64,000 nucleotides of DNA from Lactobacillus johnsonii (GTDB taxonomy: Bacteria > Bacillota > Bacilli > Lactobacillales > Lactobacillaceae), in assembly GCF_013487865.1 (NCBI RefSeq), contig NZ_CP047409.1, forward strand, positions 1,550,001 through 1,614,000, given 5' to 3'. The notes under the pieces are model-generated. The model made no database searches and was not told the DNA's origin. It saw only the letters and a program-made list of their open reading frames with translations. Of this stretch, positions 37,832-48,672 are shown one piece after another (the stretch's first letter is position 1; the number at the start of each line of letters is the position of its first letter). A program made the position numbers and the translations under genes.

Positions 37832-40078
37832 TTATATCTTTTTAATCGGTGCAAAGGCAGCTAAAAGGCGTTTCACTCCTTGGCTAGCAAAGGCAATATC
37901 TAATTCCATATCTTCACCAGTACCGTTAACTTTGACTACAACGCCTTTTCCCCATGCTTTATGTGTAACTTGATCACCAACATTCCAGGACTTTTTCTCA
38001 GCTCCAACTGCACCAGTTGCTTTCTTAGCCTCCTCAACTGTAATCTTTGGAAGGTAAACATGAGAATTAGCTTGATCCTTTCTATTAATAGCAAAAGGAA
38101 CAGATATGACAGAATTAGATGGCATTGGGTTAACAAACTCTAAATCCTTATCTTCAATCTCATCAATAAAGCGTGATGGTTGATTACGTTGCGGACGGCC
38201 ATACATCATTCTAGAAAAAGCATTGGTTATGTAGAGTTTCTTTTCAGCTCGTGTAATTCCTACATAGGCTAGTCGACGTTCTTCTTCAAGTTCACTTGGA
38301 TCTTCTACTGCTCTTGAAAGTGGGAAGAGTCCCTCTTCCATTCCAACCAAGAAGACCACCGGAAACTCTAGTCCCTTAGCGGCATGAAGAGTCATCAATG
38401 CAACTTGGTTATCTTGATTTTCTAAATCATCTTGATCACTTAATAATGAGATCTCTGAAAGAAAATCACCTAAAGCTGTTGAATCTTCATCTTCGGGCTC
38501 ATAATTATCGTCAAAACGCTTAGTAACAGTCAGAAATTCATTTAAGTTTTCTAATCTAGTATCTGCTTCAATTGTGTGTTCATTTTCTAAAGCTTCTTTG
38601 TAGCCGAAATCAGCTAATATTTTTTCCGTTAAACCTGTTACACCATGCGTCTTACTATATTCGATTGCATCTTTTAAGGCCGTTCCAAAAGTAGCTAGCG
38701 TTCTAGCTGGGCGACCCGTAATTGGTGCTAAGCTCAAATTCTTAAAAGTCTCTTCTACTGTAAAGTCACTATCATTAGCAAAACCGTTAAACTTAGCCAT
38801 CGTAGTTGGCCCCAAACCACGTTTTGGTACATTAATAATTCGGTTGAAACTCATTGAATCAGCAGGATTTGCGACAACTTTTAAATAAGCCAAAATATCT
38901 TTAATTTCTTTTCGGTCGTAGAACTTATGTCCTCCAACAATCCGATACGGAATATTAGCTTTAACTAGGGCTTCTTCGACATTACGTGATTGAGCATTGG
39001 TCCGATAAAGAACGGCAAAATCCTTGTAGTCTCTTTGATGTTCTTTTATTTCTTCCTTAATCTTTGAAATGATAAACAGTGCTTCATCATTTCCACTTTG
39101 AGCACGGTAATAATTGATTTTATCGCCAGCGCCTTTATCCGTCCAAAGTTTCTTAGGTTTACGTTTCAGATTATTTTTAATTACTGAATTAGCTGCATCA
39201 AGAATGTGACCGGTAGAGCGGTAGTTTTGCTCTAGTTTAATAGTAGTAACTTCATCATCTTGATAGTCATGTTCAAAATTAAGAATATTTTCCATGTTAG
39301 CTCCGCGCCAACCATAGATCGACTGATCTGCATCCCCAACAACACAAATATTTTTATATTGAGCAGCTAGAGCAACACAAAGTTGATACTGTGCTTCATT
39401 TGTATCCTGATACTCGTCTACTAAAATATAGCGGAATTTATTTTGATAATAATGCAAAGTTTCTTTATCCTTTTTAAATAAGACGAGCGTTTGCATAATT
39501 AAATCATCAAAATCCATAATTTGATCACGCTTTAAGCGATGTTGATATTCGCTATATACTTGCGCTGTTACCTTTTCAAACGGACTAGCTGCTTGCTCCT
39601 TAAAGTCTTTTGGAGTAAGTAAGTCATTTTTTCCATTTGAAATAGCACCTAAAATTGCTTTTGGATCATACATTTTAGGATTAATATTAAGATTCTTTTC
39701 AATTCGTTTAATTAGTGTCAATTGTTCTGCAGAATCAGCAATTGAAAAATTATTAGAATAGCCAATTTTTTCTGCGTCTCGACGTAAAATACGGACACAT
39801 AAAGCATGAAAAGTTGACATCCAAACACTGTCAGCTGCTGGCCCTAATAACTTTTGGACACGTTCTTTCATTTCAGTTGCAGCCTTATTAGTAAAAGTAA
39901 TGGCTAAAACATTCCATGGCGCAACGCCCTTTTCTTCAATTAAATAGGCAATTCGACGTGTTAAAACTGATGTTTTTCCACTACCAGCTCCGGCAACTAC
40001 TAAAAGTGGACCTTCAGTACACTGCACGGCTTTTTTTTGCTGAGGATTTAATCCTGCAAGAATTGTTTCTTCGCTCAT
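37832..40078 (-). CDS. pcrA: ATP-dependent DNA helicase PcrA (UvrD family)
   Basis: 748 residues, superfamily 1 helicase that unwinds DNA 3'-5' in repair and rolling-circle replication and strips RNA polymerase. Motifs seen: Q-motif LNPQQKKAV, Walker A GAGSGKT, ITFTNKAATEM (Ia), DEYQDTN (II), GDADQSIYGWRGA (III), QNYRST (IV), MTLHAAKGLEFPVVF (V), ITRAEKKLYI (VI), and the Tudor-like C-terminus VTHKAWGKGVV. I start at ATG 40078 (MSEET) with AAAGGAAGA upstream; a longer 5' extension is not conserved in the family. Confidence 0.96.
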   Translation of the reverse strand: MSEETILAGLNPQQKKAVQCTEGPLLVVAGAGSGKTSVLTRRIAYLIEEKGVAPWNVLAITFTNKAATEMKERVQKLLGPAADSVWMSTFHALCVRILRRDAEKIGYSNNFSIADSAEQLTLIKRIEKNLNINPKMYDPKAILGAISNGKNDLLTPKDFKEQAASPFEKVTAQVYSEYQHRLKRDQIMDFDDLIMQTLVLFKKDKETLHYYQNKFRYILVDEYQDTNEAQYQLCVALAAQYKNICVVGDADQSIYGWRGANMENILNFEHDYQDDEVTTIKLEQNYRSTGHILDAANSVIKNNLKRKPKKLWTDKGAGDKINYYRAQSGNDEALFIISKIKEEIKEHQRDYKDFAVLYRTNAQSRNVEEALVKANIPYRIVGGHKFYDRKEIKDILAYLKVVANPADSMSFNRIINVPKRGLGPTTMAKFNGFANDSDFTVEETFKNLSLAPITGRPARTLATFGTALKDAIEYSKTHGVTGLTEKILADFGYKEALENEHTIEADTRLENLNEFLTVTKRFDDNYEPEDEDSTALGDFLSEISLLSDQDDLENQDNQVALMTLHAAKGLEFPVVFLVGMEEGLFPLSRAVEDPSELEEERRLAYVGITRAEKKLYITNAFSRMMYGRPQRNQPSRFIDEIEDKDLEFVNPMPSNSVISVPFAINRKDQANSHVYLPKITVEEAKKATGAVGAEKKSWNVGDQVTHKAWGKGVVVKVNGTGEDMELDIAFASQGVKRLLAAFAPIKKI

Positions 40079-40133
40079 TGCTTCTTCCTTTTCTGTTAAC
40101 TCAAACGCTAAAATAGACTTGTCTATTATAACA

Positions 40134-40172
40134 AAAAACGACAATAGCATTTACTTAACTATTGTCGTTTTT
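40134..40172 (-). terminator. Terminator between the GH73 gene and pcrA
   Basis: AAAAACGACAATAG/CTATTGTCGTTTTT arms with A and T tracts on both sides; it ends the upstream minus-strand unit (GH73 and ECF-S genes). Confidence 0.85.
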
Positions 40173-40175
40173 AAT

Positions 40176-40802
40176 TTAATCATATTGTGTTAAATTGAAT
40201 TCTTCAATTATATCAATTAATTTTTTTGCATAACCTGGATCTGTCGCATATCCATCTGTTTCTAATGCTTGCGCTTGAGTAGCATAATCTTTGGCAGTTA
40301 AAACATGCTGATATTGGTTTCTATTCCAAGTAGTCCCATTCACAAATAGTCGTGTATGTGCCTCGATTGATTCTTCATAAGTATCGTAAACTCGAAAACG
40401 TCCCGTAACAGTTTCCCAATGATCATTAACAAACTCAGAAGTTGTTAATTCGCGACTTGTATTAGGATCCGTTCCCTTAACGCCAAATAAATTATTGTAT
40501 TTTCTAGAAAGCTCACTCTGACCAAAATTACTTTCTAGACAAGCTTGCGCAATCGTAACGCTTGGAAATAGACCATATGGCTTGTCGGATCGTTGGGCAA
40601 TTGGGGCCACTACTTTAATAAACTTTTCTTTGCTTTGAAGAGATCGTTCTTTTTCTAATTGTGCCTGACGCAATCGTTCATTATTCGCAGTTTGCTGACG
40701 CCAGTACAAAAAGCCTGATAAAATTATTACCAAAGTAAAACAAATCGCAAATGCTCTTGCAATTATATACTGAATATTTTTTTGACGGCGTCTACGCGAC
40801 AT
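40176..40802 (-). CDS. Membrane-anchored GH73 endo-beta-N-acetylglucosaminidase
   Basis: 208 residues. A basic N-terminus and one membrane segment (about 16-33) anchor the enzyme; the GH73 lysozyme-like domain faces outward. The catalytic Glu is in CLESNFGQS, with the family blocks YNNLFGVKG, FRVYDTYEESIEAHT and TDGYATDPGYAKKLI. It cleaves the glycan backbone of peptidoglycan and should help in wall remodelling or cell separation. It starts one base after the ECF-S gene stop, so the two form a unit. Confidence 0.88.
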   Translation of the reverse strand: MSRRRRQKNIQYIIARAFAICFTLVIILSGFLYWRQQTANNERLRQAQLEKERSLQSKEKFIKVVAPIAQRSDKPYGLFPSVTIAQACLESNFGQSELSRKYNNLFGVKGTDPNTSRELTTSEFVNDHWETVTGRFRVYDTYEESIEAHTRLFVNGTTWNRNQYQHVLTAKDYATQAQALETDGYATDPGYAKKLIDIIEEFNLTQYD

Positions 40803-40803
40803 T

Positions 40804-41421
40804 TTAACTCATCTTCCTTTTCATTACTTGCTTCAAAGGCATCGCAATTGCGGGTGTAAGAACAGCAGTAAAGATTGCTTCTACAATACCATTAATGCCT
40901 AAAACACTAATTAAAATAGCAATTAAAGGAGCTGAATTTTGAGTTTGACCTAATGAATGAAGTAAAACAGATGGATCCTTCATGTACCAAAGACTAGTAA
41001 TAACAACTACAAGTAACGTATTAGTTAAAGAAGTACATAATCCCGTAATTGTATAAACAACAGTCTTTTGGAATTTTGAATCGTCCTTTGCTGCTTGTCC
41101 AATCATTCCTGCTATAAAACCCGCAGCTGTCCGAGGAACTAGAGCAATAAGAATATTTCGGAATAAAAGCATGCTGACAATGTCACCTGGTTGCGTATAG
41201 GCAACAAACATACTTAATAAGCCCCAAAATAAACCAATCGACGTTCCAAAACCTGGTCCCATTAAACATCCGGCCAATGCAACTGTTAAAGGAATAGTTG
41301 TAATAGAAGGTAATCCTGGCAAAATACGGATGTAGCCAATATAAGGGACAAAGGTCTGAACTAAAATAATTGCAACAAAAATAGCACTGATGGCAATTCT
41401 AAAAGTCTTCTTATTAATCAT
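40804..41421 (-). CDS. ECF transporter substrate-binding S component (PanT-like?)
   Basis: 205 residues with six membrane helices. The N-terminal FVAIILVQTFVPYIGYI and the loop TTIPLTVALAGCLMGPGFGTSIGLFWGLLS follow the S-component pattern. The arrangement resembles pantothenate-type (PanT) proteins, but I would not assign the vitamin firmly. No ATPase or T component is adjacent, so it must use the shared (group II) EcfAA'T module encoded elsewhere. Co-transcribed with the GH73 gene. Confidence 0.75.
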   Translation of the reverse strand: MINKKTFRIAISAIFVAIILVQTFVPYIGYIRILPGLPSITTIPLTVALAGCLMGPGFGTSIGLFWGLLSMFVAYTQPGDIVSMLLFRNILIALVPRTAAGFIAGMIGQAAKDDSKFQKTVVYTITGLCTSLTNTLLVVVITSLWYMKDPSVLLHSLGQTQNSAPLIAILISVLGINGIVEAIFTAVLTPAIAMPLKQVMKRKMS

Positions 41422-41454
41422 AGTCTTTCCTACTTTATTAATTTATAACTTTAA

Positions 41455-41487
41455 CAAAAAAGGAAGCCACATTTGCGACTTCCTTTT
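41455..41487 (-). terminator. Terminator after tRNA-Leu(UAA)
   Basis: AAAAGGAAG/CTTCCTTTT hairpin with a run of T on the minus strand, directly behind the tRNA 3' end. Confidence 0.7.
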
Positions 41488-41492
41488 CTTAG

Positions 41493-41581
41493 TGGTGCGG
41501 GCGAGAAGACTCGAACTTCCACGATCTAAAAGCGATCACAAGATCCTTAGTCTTGCGCGTCTGCCATTCCGCCACGCCCGC
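41493..41581 (-). tRNA. tRNA-Leu(UAA)
   Basis: Acceptor arm GCGGGCG/CGCCCGC with A and an encoded CCA; anticodon stem CAAGA/TCTTG around loop CTAAGGA with anticodon TAA; long variable arm (GATCGC...AGATCG); T-arm GTTCGAGT. Confidence 0.96.
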
Positions 41582-41641
41582 GGTACTTAAATAATATACC
41601 AGATATTTTATGAAATATCAAACAAATATTTTAAATTAATA

Positions 41642-41679
41642 AAATAATCTTACTGTCTTTCTCTGATAGCAAGATTATT
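41642..41679 (-). terminator. Terminator of the msm operon
   Basis: AATAATCTTGCT/AGTAAGATTATT arms, followed by a T-rich tail on the minus strand, six bases after the gtfA stop. Confidence 0.75.
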
Positions 41680-41685
41680 TACTAG

Positions 41686-43128
41686 TTAAAATTCAATTTT
41701 TTTATTGTCCGCAGTTACCCTATACGTTAATTTCTTTAAATTTACATGTAGGGTAACTTGATGTGAACTATCCTTATTTTTTCTAATAATTTCAATTTCG
41801 TTTTCATTAGGAGAGCTTGCCTTTACATTACCATTTAAGTCAAAAGCAGCATTAGTATTTCTAAATTTGAACAAGTTTAGTAATGATTGCACTACTGGGC
41901 GTCTTACTTCTTTAGACACTTCTTGGCGACTATAATAATGACGATTAATATTTCTCCCCTCCTTGGTCTTCTCTAGAAGGCCAATATCATTTTTACCAGC
42001 GAGCATTCCCACATAATAAACCTGCGGAATTCCTGGAGCAAAGATTTGCAATAGGCGTGCTATAAAGTACTTTTTATCATTATCACCTAATGCGGAATAA
42101 AATGTGGAATTAATTTGATAAACATCTAGATTATGATATTCAGCGCTTGAGTATTTCTTTTTAACGTTGGCACCCACCTTATATAATTCTTCACTTGTAT
42201 ATTTAATTTCTTCAGGCGTTAAAATATCTCTTGCATCTACCACGCCAATTCCATCATGTGTATCTAAAGTAGTAAACTGTTTCATTGGAGATTTATTGAT
42301 CCAGTTCACTAATCGTCCACTTTTACCAGAATAAAGCGAATATAAAATAACCATTGGTAAGGCAAAATCATAAATAAAGTAACCATGTTTTGAAAGCTTG
42401 AACGGCATTGAGTAATGTTCATGGATTTCTGGCAAAATTATTGCACCTTTATACGAAATATCGTCTTGAATTTGCTGTAATAAATTCCAAATTTCTGGCT
42501 CAACAAAGAAGTCATTTGTATCTAATTTCTTAACAGCATAAGCAAATGCATCTAGTCTAATAATATCTGCACCATGATTAATCAATTTATTAAGCGTAGT
42601 ATTGATGAAATTTTGTGTTACTTCTTTTCTAATATCTAAATCAATCTGCTCAGGGCCAAATGTATTCCAAAGATTTTCTTTACTCCCATCCGTAAACGTT
42701 ATTTCCTGATAAGGAGCCTTATCTTTCCGCTTATAGATTAGATCAATATCTTTTTGCGTTGGACGACCTTTAGGCCAAAATTTATCCCAACTTAAAAATA
42801 ACTCTTTATAAGGGCTCTTATTCTTATGTTTTTTAAAATCTTCATAGTACATCGAGTGACGAGAAATATGATTAATCATAAAATCAAACATTAGATAATA
42901 CTTTTTTCCTAATTTTTCTATATCTGACCAATCACCAAATCTCGGATCTACCTTTGTATAATCAGTTGGCGCAAAACCTCTATCACCAGTTGAAGGGAAA
43001 AACGGCAGTAAATGAATCCCTCCAACTGCACCATTTAAATCTGATTCCAATACGTCTTGTAGATCTTTAATATTTTTACCAAGACTATCCGGATATGTAA
43101 TTAACATTACTTTATTTGTTATTGACAT
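41686..43128 (-). CDS. gtfA: Sucrose phosphorylase
   Basis: 480-residue GH13 enzyme that splits sucrose with phosphate into glucose-1-phosphate and fructose. Blocks seen: [31 protein letters not shown] (conserved region I), [11 protein letters not shown] with the nucleophile Asp, [12 protein letters not shown] with the acid/base Glu, and [12 protein letters not shown] with the transition-state Asp. It is the last gene of the msm operon, where it handles sucrose left after fructose removal from FOS. Confidence 0.95.
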   Translation of the reverse strand: MSITNKVMLITYPDSLGKNIKDLQDVLESDLNGAVGGIHLLPFFPSTGDRGFAPTDYTKVDPRFGDWSDIEKLGKKYYLMFDFMINHISRHSMYYEDFKKHKNKSPYKELFLSWDKFWPKGRPTQKDIDLIYKRKDKAPYQEITFTDGSKENLWNTFGPEQIDLDIRKEVTQNFINTTLNKLINHGADIIRLDAFAYAVKKLDTNDFFVEPEIWNLLQQIQDDISYKGAIILPEIHEHYSMPFKLSKHGYFIYDFALPMVILYSLYSGKSGRLVNWINKSPMKQFTTLDTHDGIGVVDARDILTPEEIKYTSEELYKVGANVKKKYSSAEYHNLDVYQINSTFYSALGDNDKKYFIARLLQIFAPGIPQVYYVGMLAGKNDIGLLEKTKEGRNINRHYYSRQEVSKEVRRPVVQSLLNLFKFRNTNAAFDLNGNVKASSPNENEIEIIRKNKDSSHQVTLHVNLKKLTYRVTADNKKIEF

Positions 43129-43143
43129 AACTCTACCTAATTT

Positions 43144-44256
43144 TTAGTTAACAAGTGCCTTTTCACTCTCTACATCAAAGAAATGTGCTTTATTCATATC
43201 AAACCCCATCTTTACTTTTGCACCTGGCTTAACAAAGTCACGAGCATCAACTTTTGACACTAGCTCTGTTTGACCAAGTGTACAGTAAAGTTGAGTCTCA
43301 GCTCCCAATAATTCAGAAACTGATACAGTAGCTTCAACTGTATTTTCTGGAAATGACTCTAAAAATACTTCTTCCGTATGAACATCTTCTGGCCGAATAC
43401 CAAAAATTAACTCTTTTCCTTCATAACCTTTTTCTTTTAAAGTTTTTAGCTTTCCTCCTGGAACTGGAATAGTAAACTCTTCGTTTTCTTTATCAATAAT
43501 TTTTCCATCTTTTAAAATGACATGGAAAAAATTCATTGCTGGTGATCCAATAAAACCTGCAACAAAAACATTTGCTGGCTTATTGTAAACGTCCATTGGT
43601 GTACCTACCTGCTGTTGAATTCCATCTTTAATCACAACAATCCTATCTGCTAAAGTCATCGCTTCGGTTTGATCGTGAGTAACGTAAATTGTAGTAGTCT
43701 TTAAATCTTGGTGAATTTTAGCAATTTCAGCACGCATAGTAACACGTAATTTTGCATCTAGATTGGACAAGGGCTCATCCATTAAAAAAATTGGAGCATC
43801 ACGCACAATTGCACGTCCTAAAGCAACTCTTTGACGCTGACCACCGGACAAGGCTGCTGGCTTACGCTTTAAATATTGAGTTAATCCTAAAATTTTTGCG
43901 GCTCTTTGAACCTTTTCATTAACTTTATCTTTTGGATACTTTTTTAGTTCTAAGCCAAAGCTCATATTGTCATAAACACTCATATGGGGATATAAGGCAT
44001 AATTTTGAAAAACCATCGCAATGTCACGATCTTTTGGAGCAACCTCGTTCATTACTTTTCCACCGATTTTTAGGGTACCTTTAGAAATATCCTCTAATCC
44101 AGCTATCATTCGTAAAGTTGTAGATTTACCGCAGCCAGAAGGGCCAACAAAAACAATAAATTCGTGATCATCAATATGTAAGTTAAAATCTGATACAGAA
44201 TCTTTATCGTTACCCTCATATTTTTTATATACGTGATCGAGATTTACTTTAACCAT
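43144..44256 (-). CDS. msmK: Multiple-sugar ABC importer ATPase
   Basis: 370 residues. ABC domain with Walker [11 protein letters not shown]-loop [15 protein letters not shown], signature [14 protein letters not shown], Walker [14 protein letters not shown] and switch TIYVTHDQ; the C-terminal regulatory TOBE/OB domains (about residues 240-370) mark the MalK/MsmK/UgpC group. It energises MsmEFG and can serve other sugar importers. I take ATG 44256 ([10 protein letters not shown]); its ribosome site GGGAGG lies inside the end of bfrA. A TTG six codons upstream overlaps bfrA and is less likely. Confidence 0.95.
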   Translation of the reverse strand: MVKVNLDHVYKKYEGNDKDSVSDFNLHIDDHEFIVFVGPSGCGKSTTLRMIAGLEDISKGTLKIGGKVMNEVAPKDRDIAMVFQNYALYPHMSVYDNMSFGLELKKYPKDKVNEKVQRAAKILGLTQYLKRKPAALSGGQRQRVALGRAIVRDAPIFLMDEPLSNLDAKLRVTMRAEIAKIHQDLKTTTIYVTHDQTEAMTLADRIVVIKDGIQQQVGTPMDVYNKPANVFVAGFIGSPAMNFFHVILKDGKIIDKENEEFTIPVPGGKLKTLKEKGYEGKELIFGIRPEDVHTEEVFLESFPENTVEATVSVSELLGAETQLYCTLGQTELVSKVDARDFVKPGAKVKMGFDMNKAHFFDVESEKALVN

Positions 44257-44258
44257 TT

Positions 44259-45545
44259 TTATTTTTCCTCCCAAGTTAAACGATAAATTCCACCAATAAA
44301 AGTCACTATACTCAAGCTATCATGCTTGCTAAATAATTCTAGAGTTGAATTATCAATTACAAAGGTTAAACAGAACACTTTACTATTCCAATTAATTTTC
44401 TTTTCAAAAACAGGTCCATCAATACTAATTAGAAAGTCTTCATCCGATTTCTCAATTGAGATATTTCCGTTGACCCCATGTAATACTAATTTCTTATCTT
44501 TCGGAAAACCAAAGTTTAATTTATACAATCCATTTTCAATATTTTGATCTACCGGCGCATCTATCTTGATGATTTTACCAACTGGAACTTGAGATAAATA
44601 GCCATCTTTATCTAGTAATTTTCTTGGAATTCCCATTATTCCATTCCAAACATGACCAGTTCTATCCAAATAATTAACATGATCTACGCTTCTTAACCAA
44701 GGAATTAAAATATGTTCGCCATTTTTAATTAATGATTGTGGAGCATAAAAATCATCTCCACTATCTAAGCGATGAATTTTCTCTACATTAAATTGAAACA
44801 CTTTCCAATCCAATTTTCCTTGAGCACTATAAACGATACTATTTTTACCTTTACCTAAAATAGAACTAAAGATCAAATAATCATTATCTTTAAAACTGAT
44901 GAAATCAGGGCATTCAGTCATAATACCTAATGTTGGATTATCTTTCAGTAAAATTGTTTTAAACCTCCAATTTAATAAATCACTAGATTCAAATAATACA
45001 ATTGTTCCTTTACCATCAATAGCCACCGCTACCACACAATAATACTTACCATTGTGTTCAAATACTTTAGGGTCCCGAAAGTTAGATTCATCAACATTAT
45101 ATGGAATATCTCTAGCCGTTATAACTGGATTGTTTTTGTACTTAGTAAAATCAACGCCATCGTCTGTATACGCAATGCATTGAGTTTCTATCACATGTCC
45201 CTTTTCTTCAACATGCCCCGTATAAATAACGTATAGCCGATCGCCATTTTTAATTGCGGAACCCGAAAAAACTCCGCTTTTGTCATAATCATGATCTGGT
45301 TGCATTGCAATTGGCATATCTTGCCAATTAAGCAAATCTTTGCTTCGTGCATGGCCCCAATGCATTTTGTTCCAAGAAGTTCCATACGGATTATATTGAT
45401 AAAATAATTGATAATAGTTTTGGTAATAAACTAATCCATTCGGATCGTTTAACCAGCCATAAGGAGCAGTAAAATGAAATTCAGGTCTCAAAATATCTTG
45501 ATCCAAATTTCTTATTTCTTTGTATAAGGATTCATTTGCTTTCAT
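44259..45545 (-). CDS. bfrA: GH32 beta-fructofuranosidase
   Basis: 428 residues, intracellular (no signal peptide). The five-bladed propeller has the nucleophile motif [10 protein letters not shown] (Asp), FRDPKVF and the acid/base motif TECPDF. Hydrolyses terminal fructose from fructo-oligosaccharides and sucrose taken up by the Msm importer. Its ATG overlaps the stop of msmG by one base. The gene order and protein type match the FOS operon of L. acidophilus, hence the symbol; sucrose-6-phosphate hydrolase is the alternative name, but no PTS is present here. Confidence 0.92.
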   Translation of the reverse strand: MKANESLYKEIRNLDQDILRPEFHFTAPYGWLNDPNGLVYYQNYYQLFYQYNPYGTSWNKMHWGHARSKDLLNWQDMPIAMQPDHDYDKSGVFSGSAIKNGDRLYVIYTGHVEEKGHVIETQCIAYTDDGVDFTKYKNNPVITARDIPYNVDESNFRDPKVFEHNGKYYCVVAVAIDGKGTIVLFESSDLLNWRFKTILLKDNPTLGIMTECPDFISFKDNDYLIFSSILGKGKNSIVYSAQGKLDWKVFQFNVEKIHRLDSGDDFYAPQSLIKNGEHILIPWLRSVDHVNYLDRTGHVWNGIMGIPRKLLDKDGYLSQVPVGKIIKIDAPVDQNIENGLYKLNFGFPKDKKLVLHGVNGNISIEKSDEDFLISIDGPVFEKKINWNSKVFCLTFVIDNSTLELFSKHDSLSIVTFIGGIYRLTWEEK

Positions 45546-46399
45546 TATTTATCTCCATTTCCTGCAGCACCCATTCCTTGAGTTAAATACTTTTGGAAGA
45601 AAATATATACTAGAACCAGTGGAATAGTTGAAATGGTCAAAATAGCCATAACCTGATTCATGTATACAGGTTGAGTGTTATTAATATTAGTAATAGCTAC
45701 TTGCAATGGGAACTGATCTGAATTTACTAAAACCATTAACGGCCATACATAATCATTCCAGCTTCCAATAAATGATAAAGTTCCGACAGTCGCTACAGTT
45801 GGAAGAGTCATAGGTAATAAAATTTTCCAAAAAATTTTAAAATTATTTGCACCATCTAATTCGGCTGCTTCAGTAATACTATCTGGAATATCTGCAAATG
45901 CATTTCTAAACATATAAATATAAAATGGACTAGACATTCCTGGCAAAATAACTGCTAAAGGTGAGTTTAAAATATGTAAAAACTTTGCTACTTGGAATTG
46001 TTGAATAAGTAAGGTAGTTCCCGGAATAACTAACAAAGCAATCATTAAGGCAAAGACCAATTTTCTACCTGTAAACTTGAATTTAGCAAATCCATAGCCT
46101 GCTAACGCATTAATAATGATTGAACCAATAGTTAAGCTACTTGCATAAAATACACTGTTTAAAATATAACGAATAACATTAAATCTTTTAAATACTCCAG
46201 CATAAGCTTTTCCCCATTCATTAAAACTCCCTGGTAAAAAAGCCGTAACGTTGTTAATATTTGAATAAATTTGTGACTCTGGTTTCATCGAAGAAACAAT
46301 CATCCACACAAGTGGAAATATGAAAAATAGAGCCAAAATAGTAATTAAAACTGTAGTCCAAATAATATGGAATTTTTTTTGAGAAATTATTTTATTCAT
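45545..46399 (-). CDS. msmG: Sugar ABC importer permease (MalG-type)
   Basis: 284 residues with six membrane helices. The EAA loop (EAAELDGANNFKIFWKILLP) that docks on MsmK lies near residue 175. The N-terminus is a single helix after a short basic stretch. I start at ATG 46399, nine bases after GGAG; two in-frame ATGs just upstream are too close to that site. It overlaps msmF by eight bases with this start. Forms the channel with MsmF. Confidence 0.94.
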   Translation of the reverse strand: MNKIISQKKFHIIWTTVLITILALFFIFPLVWMIVSSMKPESQIYSNINNVTAFLPGSFNEWGKAYAGVFKRFNVIRYILNSVFYASSLTIGSIIINALAGYGFAKFKFTGRKLVFALMIALLVIPGTTLLIQQFQVAKFLHILNSPLAVILPGMSSPFYIYMFRNAFADIPDSITEAAELDGANNFKIFWKILLPMTLPTVATVGTLSFIGSWNDYVWPLMVLVNSDQFPLQVAITNINNTQPVYMNQVMAILTISTIPLVLVYIFFQKYLTQGMGAAGNGDK

Positions 46400-47276
46400 T
46401 CTCATCATCTCCAGCCTTAGTTATCTTTCTTTGAACAATAGTAAAGATAATAATAATAATTCCGTAAATTACGCTCATTGCACTAGCGTAACCCAATTGA
46501 CGATCAGTAAACCCTGTACGATAAATATAATAAATTGGAGTCATAGTAGCGTTTTGAGGTCCACCCTGAGTCATAATCATCGGCTGAATCATTAGGTTAA
46601 AGGCTCCAATAAATGTTGTAGTCAAAATCATAATTGAAGTTGGTTTTAGCATCGGCAAAGTAATATGAAGAAATCTTTGCCAGCTATTAGCACCATCTAG
46701 TTCGGCTGCTTCATACAATGAATTAGGAATGTTTTGTAAACCAGCTAGAAAAATCAACATTTGATATCCCGCACCCTGCCATGCAGAAACTCCAATGATT
46801 GCAAACATTGCTTGCTGTGGAGATGTTAAAAATGGCTGTGGTTTAATATGAAAAACGCTCAAAATTCCATTTAGTAAACCTTGATCTGGGTTTAGAATAT
46901 ATAACCACAAAATAGATACAACAGTTAGTGAAATAACTTGTGGAGCAAAAAATGAAATTTTAAAGAATGTATTTCCTGGACGTTTTTTATTAATAATTAA
47001 AGCTAATCCTAAAGCCGCACCAACTTGTATAGGCATAATAAATACAACAAATTGCGCAATATTCTTTAAACTTTGTAGAAATATCGGATCTTTAAAAGTG
47101 TTGATATAGTTTGTTAATCCAATAAAATGTTTTGACCATGGAGTTAAAATATTGTAATCAGTAAATGAGTAGTCAAATGACATTAAAAATGGAATTATTA
47201 GAAATGCACATAGAATTAACAATGCTGGTGTTACGTATAGCCAACCAATTTGACGTTTTATTCCTTTAGTTTGCAT
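46392..47276 (-). CDS. msmF: Sugar ABC importer permease (MalF-type)
   Basis: 294 residues with six helices and a normal EAA loop (EAAELDGANSWQRFLHITLP). N-terminal block QIGWLYVTPALLILCAFLIIPF is typical of the CUT1 sugar importers. It follows msmE by 16 bases. With MsmG it forms the membrane pore for FOS uptake. Confidence 0.94.
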   Translation of the reverse strand: MQTKGIKRQIGWLYVTPALLILCAFLIIPFLMSFDYSFTDYNILTPWSKHFIGLTNYINTFKDPIFLQSLKNIAQFVVFIMPIQVGAALGLALIINKKRPGNTFFKISFFAPQVISLTVVSILWLYILNPDQGLLNGILSVFHIKPQPFLTSPQQAMFAIIGVSAWQGAGYQMLIFLAGLQNIPNSLYEAAELDGANSWQRFLHITLPMLKPTSIMILTTTFIGAFNLMIQPMIMTQGGPQNATMTPIYYIYRTGFTDRQLGYASAMSVIYGIIIIIFTIVQRKITKAGDDENE

Positions 47277-47292
47277 AAAATCTCACCTACCT

Positions 47293-48579
47293 TTAGTTTT
47301 CTAGATACTTTTGCATAACCTTAGTTTGAGCATCTAATACTTTTTGTACATTTGGATTTTTTTGATATAAGGTTACATCTTGCACTGTTTCCGCAAAAGT
47401 TCTCGTAATTTGTGGATAATTTACTAAAACTGGACGAGCTTTACCAGTAGTTTGATTTTGTTTAATAAAGAATCTCATAGCTGGATCAACTTTCGGGACC
47501 ATCATCTTAGAAACACTCTTACGTGCTGGCAAAACTGTATTGGCCATATCACTTCTATACATACATTTTCTATTTACTAAGAAATTAATTAAGGCCCCTG
47601 CCGCTTCTTTATTCTTAGCAACGTTAGTCATAGCATATTGCCAAGAGCCAGTCGGCGAAACAGCTTTATGAGTCTTGGGTGAAACTGGATAAGGTAAAAC
47701 ACCCCACTTCAAATCTTTATATTGGTTGTTTAAAGTTTGAACTTCCCAGGTTCCTGTCATCATCATTGCATATGATCCAGTTTCAAAACCTTTATCCTTA
47801 GGAGAAATAGTAGTATAGCCTTTCTTTACCATATCTTGAATAAACTGAAATGCTGACGCTATCTTTTTAGAGTTGAAATATCCATTTGCTGTTGTTCCAG
47901 CTGGATTACAGATGTTTCCACCAGCAGACCACATGAATGGCGCTAGTGAATAAAGTGACATTTCTGAGTGATCATTTAAACTCATATTAATAACTGGTTC
48001 ATGATAATAATCTTTTAGCTTCTTACAAATTGTTTCAAATTGATTCCAATCCCACGGATTTTTAAGGGTAGGTAATTCTGAATCTTTAATACCTGCCTTT
48101 TTAAACATTGTCTTGTTATAGTAAAAACCAATACTTGATTCTGAATATCCAATAGCATATAACTTGCCATTATAAGTACCTTGATTTCTAATTGTTTTTA
48201 AGAAATCATCTTGATTAGTAATATATTTTCCAATTGGCTGGATAATTTTAGCTTTAGCATATGCTGCCGTATTTGGCCCGTCTAAAGTTAAAACATCTGG
48301 TAAGCTATTTGAATTAAGCGCAGCATTGATTTTATCTTCATAGCCACCACCTGAACCAGAGCGTGGAATAAATTGAACACTAGCTTTGTATCCATGTTTG
48401 TTTTCTCTATTAAAATCATGAATATTTTTCAATAAAGCTTTTCCTTCTGGATCCTCATTAGAAACATGCACCCACATTGTTACATGTTTAGTACCTTTAT
48501 TAGCATTATTGCTACATCCTGTTAATCCAATTGCTAAAAAAGCTGCTAAGATTCCCAAGCCTACTTTCCATTTCTTCAT
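47293..48579 (-). CDS. msmE: Sugar-binding lipoprotein of the Msm importer
   Basis: 428 residues. A lipoprotein signal peptide (lipobox LTGC) is followed by a CUT1-type binding protein with blocks VTMWVHVSNEDPEGK, LPDVLTLDGPN, GYSESSIGFYYNKTMFKKAG and TGTWEV. Binds oligosaccharide outside the membrane and hands it to MsmFG. It is first gene of the operon, with two LacI-type operators and a cre-like site between it and msmR. Confidence 0.94.
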   Translation of the reverse strand: MKKWKVGLGILAAFLAIGLTGCSNNANKGTKHVTMWVHVSNEDPEGKALLKNIHDFNRENKHGYKASVQFIPRSGSGGGYEDKINAALNSNSLPDVLTLDGPNTAAYAKAKIIQPIGKYITNQDDFLKTIRNQGTYNGKLYAIGYSESSIGFYYNKTMFKKAGIKDSELPTLKNPWDWNQFETICKKLKDYYHEPVINMSLNDHSEMSLYSLAPFMWSAGGNICNPAGTTANGYFNSKKIASAFQFIQDMVKKGYTTISPKDKGFETGSYAMMMTGTWEVQTLNNQYKDLKWGVLPYPVSPKTHKAVSPTGSWQYAMTNVAKNKEAAGALINFLVNRKCMYRSDMANTVLPARKSVSKMMVPKVDPAMRFFIKQNQTTGKARPVLVNYPQITRTFAETVQDVTLYQKNPNVQKVLDAQTKVMQKYLEN

Positions 48580-48595
48580 AATTTTCCTCCTTTTT

Positions 48596-48607
48596 TGAAA
48601 CGTTTCA
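48596..48607. promoter_or_regulatory. MsmR-type operator, promoter-distal copy
   Basis: Perfect palindrome TGAAACGTTTCA, 17 bases upstream of msmE start and next to its ribosome site. Same sequence occurs at 48649-48660. Confidence 0.8.
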
Positions 48608-48648
48608 TTTATATCTCAAAAAATAATATAGTTACTTTTATCTTTTTT

Positions 48649-48660
48649 TGAAACGTTTCA
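48649..48660. promoter_or_regulatory. MsmR-type operator, promoter-proximal copy
   Basis: Second TGAAACGTTTCA, exactly 53 bases from the other copy centre to centre (about five helical turns), directly downstream of the -10 element. Confidence 0.8.
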
Positions 48661-48672
48661 ATTACTATCTAT